23,647 nucleotides of DNA, from the NCBI GenBank assembly GCA_025201705.1, contig MU617097.1, forward strand, positions 1-23,647, in the 5' to 3' direction. Positions 18,807 to 23,647 of this stretch are shown in pieces. Under the pieces are notes generated by a model that saw only the letters and a program-made list of their open reading frames with translations, did no database searches and was not told the DNA's origin. The translations under genes and the position numbers were made by a program. Position 1 is the first letter of the stretch; every line of letters begins with the position of its first letter. Source of the DNA: Dissophora ornata. Lineage: Eukaryota > Mortierellomycota > Mortierellomycetes > Mortierellales > Mortierellaceae.

Positions 18807-20110
18807 CGCGACAGGATGTGAACGGACGCGACGGTAGGCTAGTTGGTTGTTGGGATTTCGGCGTAACGAACACAAAATTGTTGTTTCTATGATTGGTCGA
18901 TCCTTATTTGACAAAACGTGTTTTTCGTTCTTTTGTTTTTCACAAGTCGTGATTGCAGATGAAAGAAGAGAAGCAACAACAAAAAAAAAGAAAAAAAGGA
19001 GACATGAATGTTCAAGAAGAAAAAAGGCGATTTGCGAACGAAATGGGTTGGGTTTTTTTCGGATGTTAAATAGGAGGCGACACGAAAACAAAGAAGAAAA
19101 AAGAGGTTCGGTTGGTCAGTTATCGTTTTTAAAAGAAAACCATATTGGGTCGAAAATGCTCCCGCATTCAGATACGACAAGAATGCTTCATATCAATTAG
19201 ATGGGTTCTAGTCCCCACACGTACCTTGTTTTCCTTTCTTTTGTAACTTGTTACGGGCACTGATAGGCGAGGGTATGTTTACAAATGTACGTGAGGAACG
19301 ATGTGTGGTCAGGGAACGATGGAGTGGAAAGGGATGGATGTTGTTGGATGCTGGAGAAGTAAGGAGAGGGTGGAAACAAAAATGATGCAAGCCAAAAAGA
19401 AAATCAAAACAACTACAAACAACGTGAAGGAGGATGGATGTGATGTGTTATTGCTGAAATGTGAGAATAGGAAGACGACTCCTCGGTGCGTGTCACCGAG
19501 CAAACAAGAGTGATCGACGGAATGAGAGCCACGAAGGAGGGATGAAAGTGACAGCGAGAGAAGGACAGAGAACAGGAAGAGAGAAAGCAGAAAAAAAGGG
19601 CAGGACCAAAAGGGAAGAGAAAAAAAAGGGTCAAGGGGTACTGGAAGAATAACGTTGTTGTGCCAACAAATACAATAGTTTGCGCAGAGGAGATGTGGAT
19701 GGAGAGGATAGTAAAACAAGGGCAACCACCTCAGAGCAGAGGATAGCAGTTCAGATGTGGTAGTGAAAGAATGCGTGGGTAAGCTGCACAGTCAAGTATC
19801 GACGCAGGCCCAGGAAATGAGGAAAGAGCAGGTCAGAATGTGCAGGAGAGGAGACTTGACAGAAAGAGAGCACGCGTGGCGAGCAGAGGTGAAGTTGCAA
19901 GGGAGGACGGGGGATAGAAGATGCAAGACAAGAGATGTAAGAAGGAGGATGCACAAAGTGTGAGCAGCAAGTTGACAGCAAAGAGGGAGAGGGAGTGAGA
20001 GGTGCAAAGGAGGAGGAGCAGAGAGACAAAAGAGTGGAATTCTCTTTTTTTCTTCTGGGACGCGAGAGGTCATTTATAGTCGCCACGAAGAATTGTTCTC
20101 AGTGAGCCTC
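18807..20110 (-). promoter_or_regulatory. long CT-rich leader and promoter of the zinc-cluster gene
   Basis: For about 1.3 kb the minus strand is strongly pyrimidine-rich. The apparent frames are low-complexity Ser/Leu/Phe strings, typical of leader rather than coding DNA. A TATAAA-like box lies on the minus strand at 20073-20078. A good donor (AAG|GTACGT, exon edge 19225) could open an intron in the leader, but I could not settle its acceptor. If transcription starts below the TATA box, the leader would be about 1.2 kb and would hold several short upstream ATGs. Confidence 0.4.
20073..20078 (-). promoter_or_regulatory. TATA-like box
   Basis: CATTTATAGT on the plus strand reads ACTATAAATG on the minus strand, at the upstream end of the CT-rich tract leading to the zinc-cluster gene. 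Confidence 0.35.
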
Positions 20111-21120
20111 CCTCCCCCCCCGCCCTGTTTTTCGTCCCATTGCCTCGTCGTTCGTCTGCCTCGTGTGTTCCAGAATCGGTGTTGCAGCACGAATACCGAT
20201 AGAATACAAACGTATGCGCATGCTTCTGTTCAGTAAATCTATTTTATTCCACTCTGCCGCACCCGTGATTGAATTGACCCTGTATTATTCACTCCCGAGT
20301 TGAGCCCCTATGAGAAATTCCCGCGTAAAAACATAAAAACGTAAATCAAATCACAATAAACTTGCATGACTTGCTGGTATAAACAAACAGGGATATGTAA
20401 TCAAACAGCAACAACACCATCAAAAAACAGGGCATAAGCACTTTGCACCACTCTCATCCAGCGAAGCAACAAGACTAACACAAAACACCAAGGTTACTAC
20501 GGCGGAGGGAACTCTCGATGGTGATAGGCAGTCGTTACATGTCAATTGAGTCAGTCCCATGCACAAACCCAGAGTGGGGCGAGAAGAGTAACACAAGCCT
20601 AGTCGCAGCTTGAATACGAACATTGTAGCTCGCTCGTCCATTAGTGAGAAGATCATCGCAGTCGAGCATGAAAAGCACTACAAACGAAGGGTGTGCCGCG
20701 TATACACACAGAAAGTATGAAGCAAGCGTCTCTGGTCCATCCTCGCAGAAAGGTGGTAACCCAGATACCTTCGTGCGATAGAACATCACTCATTATTCAT
20801 TTTATGAGTCTATATCGCGGGAGTCCGCCGAACAACCCACCTGCCCACACAAGTCGAAAGCCATAGCCACGATACTTTGTACGCGAGTCAGACGCACACT
20901 TGCAAGTGTCAACAATACAGGCACTGCACCGCGGCCACTAACAGCACAGGAAAAATGGCGAAAACAGCTATGAACACAGCAGAATGCGACTCACACTCCC
21001 CTTTGCTGTTGCAACTAAACGACGAAAGCACAAGTGTGCACTGAGCTGCCCATTCCCTTGAAATTTGGTGTTTTTAGGATCCCTTCTTTTCTTGTGCTCA
21101 CTTGCTCTATGGCATAGATT

Positions 21121-21164
21121 TGAGTGTGTCGGGTGGTAGGATCACCCAATCCTCCCGACACTCA
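21121..21164. other. strong stem-loop
   Basis: GTGTCGGG (21126-21133) pairs perfectly with CCCGACAC (21154-21161). After a 4-nt bulge, AGGAT (21138-21142) pairs with ATCCT (21149-21153) around a 6-nt loop. TGAG/CTCA at the outer edge can extend the stem past a 2-nt bulge. It lies in gene-free DNA, so it may be a structured RNA, a transposon end or chance. Confidence 0.65.
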
Positions 21165-22539
21165 GATCTTTCTATTAGGCTTGCATAACTTTTCTGCGGG
21201 ATACCTGGATATACATTTATTGCATACCACTTGGTCCTGGCTGCATACATTCATATATTCCCAATGTTTGACGATGGCGGCAAGGGGCGGCTACACAAAA
21301 GGAGACGGGAGTTGGATTGGTGCGACATGCCATATGATCTACCTATCGCCTCGAGGCTCTTTGCTCCTCTTCTTGCGTAGTTTTATCTAGCCTCATTTAG
21401 CGACAACCACTCTTTTTACCCTTGTTCAATTCAACCGGACAGCGGTATGGCGGGTCAGTGAGAGAGAACGTGGATAGCATGACCTTGGCGCCATTACCCA
21501 CAGTAGAAAACAATATAAGTTTATATGTATGATGCTGCTGTACCATTGGCCCTTCTTTCCTTCCTTTATCGTTTTGCCTCCCTGATATCTGTTCGTTTCT
21601 AACTGTTTCCCCCTCTCCCCCCTCTCCCCCCTCGGAGTTCCAACGCCATATACATGTTCGTGAGTGTAGTGCCTGCCTCCTTTACTCGCCGCTGGCCAGT
21701 CAATTTCAACCTCTCTGATAGCTTGACCAGCCACTAGTCTGCGATGCCAGAGATAACGTTCTTGGTCTGAGCGGGTCCAAATAATGATAACTGAATATAA
21801 AAAACAATTGATTAAAGGAACGAAAGGTAAATCGAGAAACAAACAACTGAATAGACGAATGAGAAACGAAAGAAATGGGAAAACGACAAAAGCAGGGGAG
21901 GGAGGATTGAAACACTACTGGGACTAGCGCGATAGAACAACAACAAACATCAACAACAATAATGAGAACGACACAAACGAACCAGTCCTCAGAGATATCA
22001 TTTTGACCCACCCTGGACAGAGCAATCACAAAGGGACCGAGGAATGTTTTATTCTGTATCACACTCATGCAGCCAAGGTTTGGCCCAATAAACAAAGAAA
22101 AAATGGCGGGAAAACGAACCCAAACAACAGAGTGAAAAGAAAGAGCACCTCATAGCCCTGGCTGAGTCTAAAAGACATTACGTGCATGGTCTCCAAGGCT
22201 TACGTGGACATGCTTGATGAGCACTTTGCTAGTCTTTTTCGTTGGGAAGCATACCATAAAAATGTATAGAAAATCAGAAAAGTTTCCCCACCATTTCTTC
22301 GATTTGAAAGAAAAACGTGGCCTGAACCTTTGGCGTACCTTTTTTTTTTACCAGCTACAACACATGCAATGAGTTTAAAAAAAAAAGAGTCATCCTGACC
22401 ATGTCATGCCCGTCTACGTAAACTTGCGTCAAACGATGGATGCCTCAAGGTACTCGCTTCAAATACCCTATTTCCAGGTACATCCGCGCATTCCCCCCTC
22501 CCTCAAAAAAACAGCCGGTTTACCATGCTCCTCTTCGCT

Positions 22540-22686
22540 TTAGCGCTTTGATTTCTTCCGCTCCTTCGACGCCAGTGCGTTTCTGATGTCTTGATGGTTA
22601 GCCATGACCTTCCCGTTGATCGGATAACGCCCAATTAACGTTGTTTGGATCGAGGCCCTACTTTGTTCCCGCATGGTTTGGGGCGA
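22540..22686 (-). CDS. candidate terminal exon or 44-aa small ORF
   Basis: On the minus strand, a good acceptor (CACTTCAG, exon from 22686) or an internal ATG at 22674 opens a frame. It contains TTLIGRYPINGKVMANHQDI and ends ALASKERKKSKR at TAA 22540-22542. Composition and the basic C-terminus look natural, but no upstream exon could be joined and other frames of the same stretch also look acceptable. No family is recognised. Confidence 0.22.
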   Translation of the reverse strand, partial: SPQTMREQSRASIQTTLIGRYPINGKVMANHQDIRNALASKERKKSKR

Positions 22687-23345
22687 CTGAAGTGCGCCGA
22701 TTCAGTAATTTCTTTGTATAGCTCAAGTGTGGCGGACAATGGTCATCAGGTCATGTCATATTTCCAAGGCGAAGGTAAAAGGAACGGAACCACTCCTAGG
22801 AGAAACAAGTAAAGCTTTTCACAGATGACCGGGCTCTAAGGCGGGAAAAAAGAAGTAAATGTCGTGCATTCTACAGTCGTCTCTCTCTCTCGTTTGACGT
22901 CCTCTTTATGTACCGCCAGGGCGCTGTTGTTTATGCAGCGCCTCCGGCATGACAAGACAGAGATATCCTATGAGAGAAAGAGACACAAACAGACAAGGGG
23001 GACAGAGAGGGCGGGTCGGCGAGTTTCGATGCCTGTCCCTTATTACTGCGTACGTGTTGTGCAAAGGAAACAAATAAAAAAAACAAAATGAGTCGAATGG
23101 TACATGCAACGACCATTGAGGAAGGGCTGGGAACATTCAACAACAAAGCAGGCATTGACCGGGAACCGCGAAAAAGACGGCTAGACCTAAATAAGCAAAG
23201 AGGTGGTTCTTGTGTGTGTATAGTACAGTGTACGCACCAACACCATCCATGTATTGCCCTCTCATAGTCCTATGTCTACATGTCTCTATTTTATTGAACT
23301 GATCTCGAGAGCACGCCCTGTTTTTCTCTTATACCCGTCCTTTGT

Positions 23346-23371
23346 TGTCTGTCTGTCTGTCTGTCTGTCTG
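23346..23371 (+). repeat. (TGTC)6.5 microsatellite
   Basis: The tetranucleotide TGTC is repeated without interruption for 26 nt. Confidence 0.9.
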
Positions 23372-23647
23372 CGTTTGAACAATAGTCTCTCTAGGCCCTG
23401 CGTTTGTGTATTTGCTCACTATGTGACGCATGCGTGCGTTGGGGTGCGTGTCCCATGGTCTGTCTCTTGACCACAGATGCACCAGACCATTCGAAGATGC
23501 CGTAATAACCAGTCCATACATGGTGTGCCAAATTTTTGCAATGGTCTAGTATATTGGCCAGATGCACATGCCACCATCCCCTGTCCGATTGACTGCATAT
23601 AATTTTTTGTTGATTTTGGACCTGCAATCTGGTACTCATTTATGATG

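Larger units (their letters stand above)
20111..23647. other. about 3.5 kb without a convincing gene
   Basis: Frames here are short, overlap on both strands and show no domain. Minus-strand AATAAA hexamers lie at 20243-20248 and 23290-23295, and a plus-strand AATAAA near 20354. These could mark ends of transcripts from genes outside the window or of noncoding RNA. A hairpin, a TGTC microsatellite and one weak candidate exon are listed separately. Purine- or pyrimidine-rich runs are common (for example 21600-21632 and 22870-22893). Confidence 0.45.

Noticed and set aside
19309..19725. 138-codon minus-strand hydrophobic open frame
   Set aside because: Its Leu/Phe/Ser runs come from CT-rich DNA. 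It lies in the presumed leader of the zinc-cluster gene and resembles no membrane protein family.
20535..20789. 84-codon minus-strand open frame
   Set aside because: The amino-acid order is plausible in places, but there is no domain, no splice partner, and an overlapping frame of similar quality.
23291..23521. WD40-like string (VITASSNGLVHLWS) in a minus-strand frame
   Set aside because: It is a single short match that dissolves into the translation of the TGTC microsatellite (repeated Thr-Asp-Arg-Gln). No second blade or exon joins it.

Overview
The window reads as nuclear DNA of a filamentous fungus. Genes are spread out on both strands. Introns are short (73-124 nt), with GT...AG ends and CTAAC/CTGAC-like branch sites. 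Some AATAAA polyadenylation signals can be seen, leaders are pyrimidine-rich, and the regulators carry polyglutamine tracts. Protein content and style suggest an early-diverging lineage (Mucoromycota, perhaps Mortierellomycotina). That placement is inference; no marker gene is present.

Layout: (1) 692-1651, minus: a seven-helix membrane protein of unknown family. (2) 3703-6966, minus: a ten-exon gene that a plain ORF scan breaks into pieces. Joined exon by exon with consistent phases, it encodes about 825 aa with a complete homeodomain, a TFIIS N-terminal (LW/TND) domain, and a PP1-docking RVxF motif. That set recalls plant LUMINIDEPENDENS plus the PNUTS/Ppn1 phosphatase-targeting subunits, and it is the most interesting item here. 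(3) 7290-9614: decayed DNA, with a pogo/Tigger-like DDE transposon relic (7869-8884, long inverted repeats, internally deleted) lying between degenerate pieces of secreted-protein-like coding sequence. (4) 10300-12193, plus: a type II membrane GDA1/CD39 nucleoside diphosphatase (Golgi GDPase-like) with an odd Met in ACR1. (5) 12528-16749, plus: a FHIP/RAI16-like (FAM160) protein, expected to link FTS-Hook adaptors and dynein to endosomes. (6) 17112-18806, minus: a Zn2Cys6 plus AT-hook, Gln-rich transcription factor, convergent with the FHIP gene and preceded by a long CT-rich leader. (7) 20.1-23.6 kb: about 3.5 kb without a convincing gene. It holds one strong hairpin, a TGTC microsatellite and one weak candidate terminal exon.

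The genes do not form a cluster or shared pathway. They look like ordinary core genes interrupted by one transposon graveyard. No tRNA, rRNA or CRISPR array was recognised by eye.
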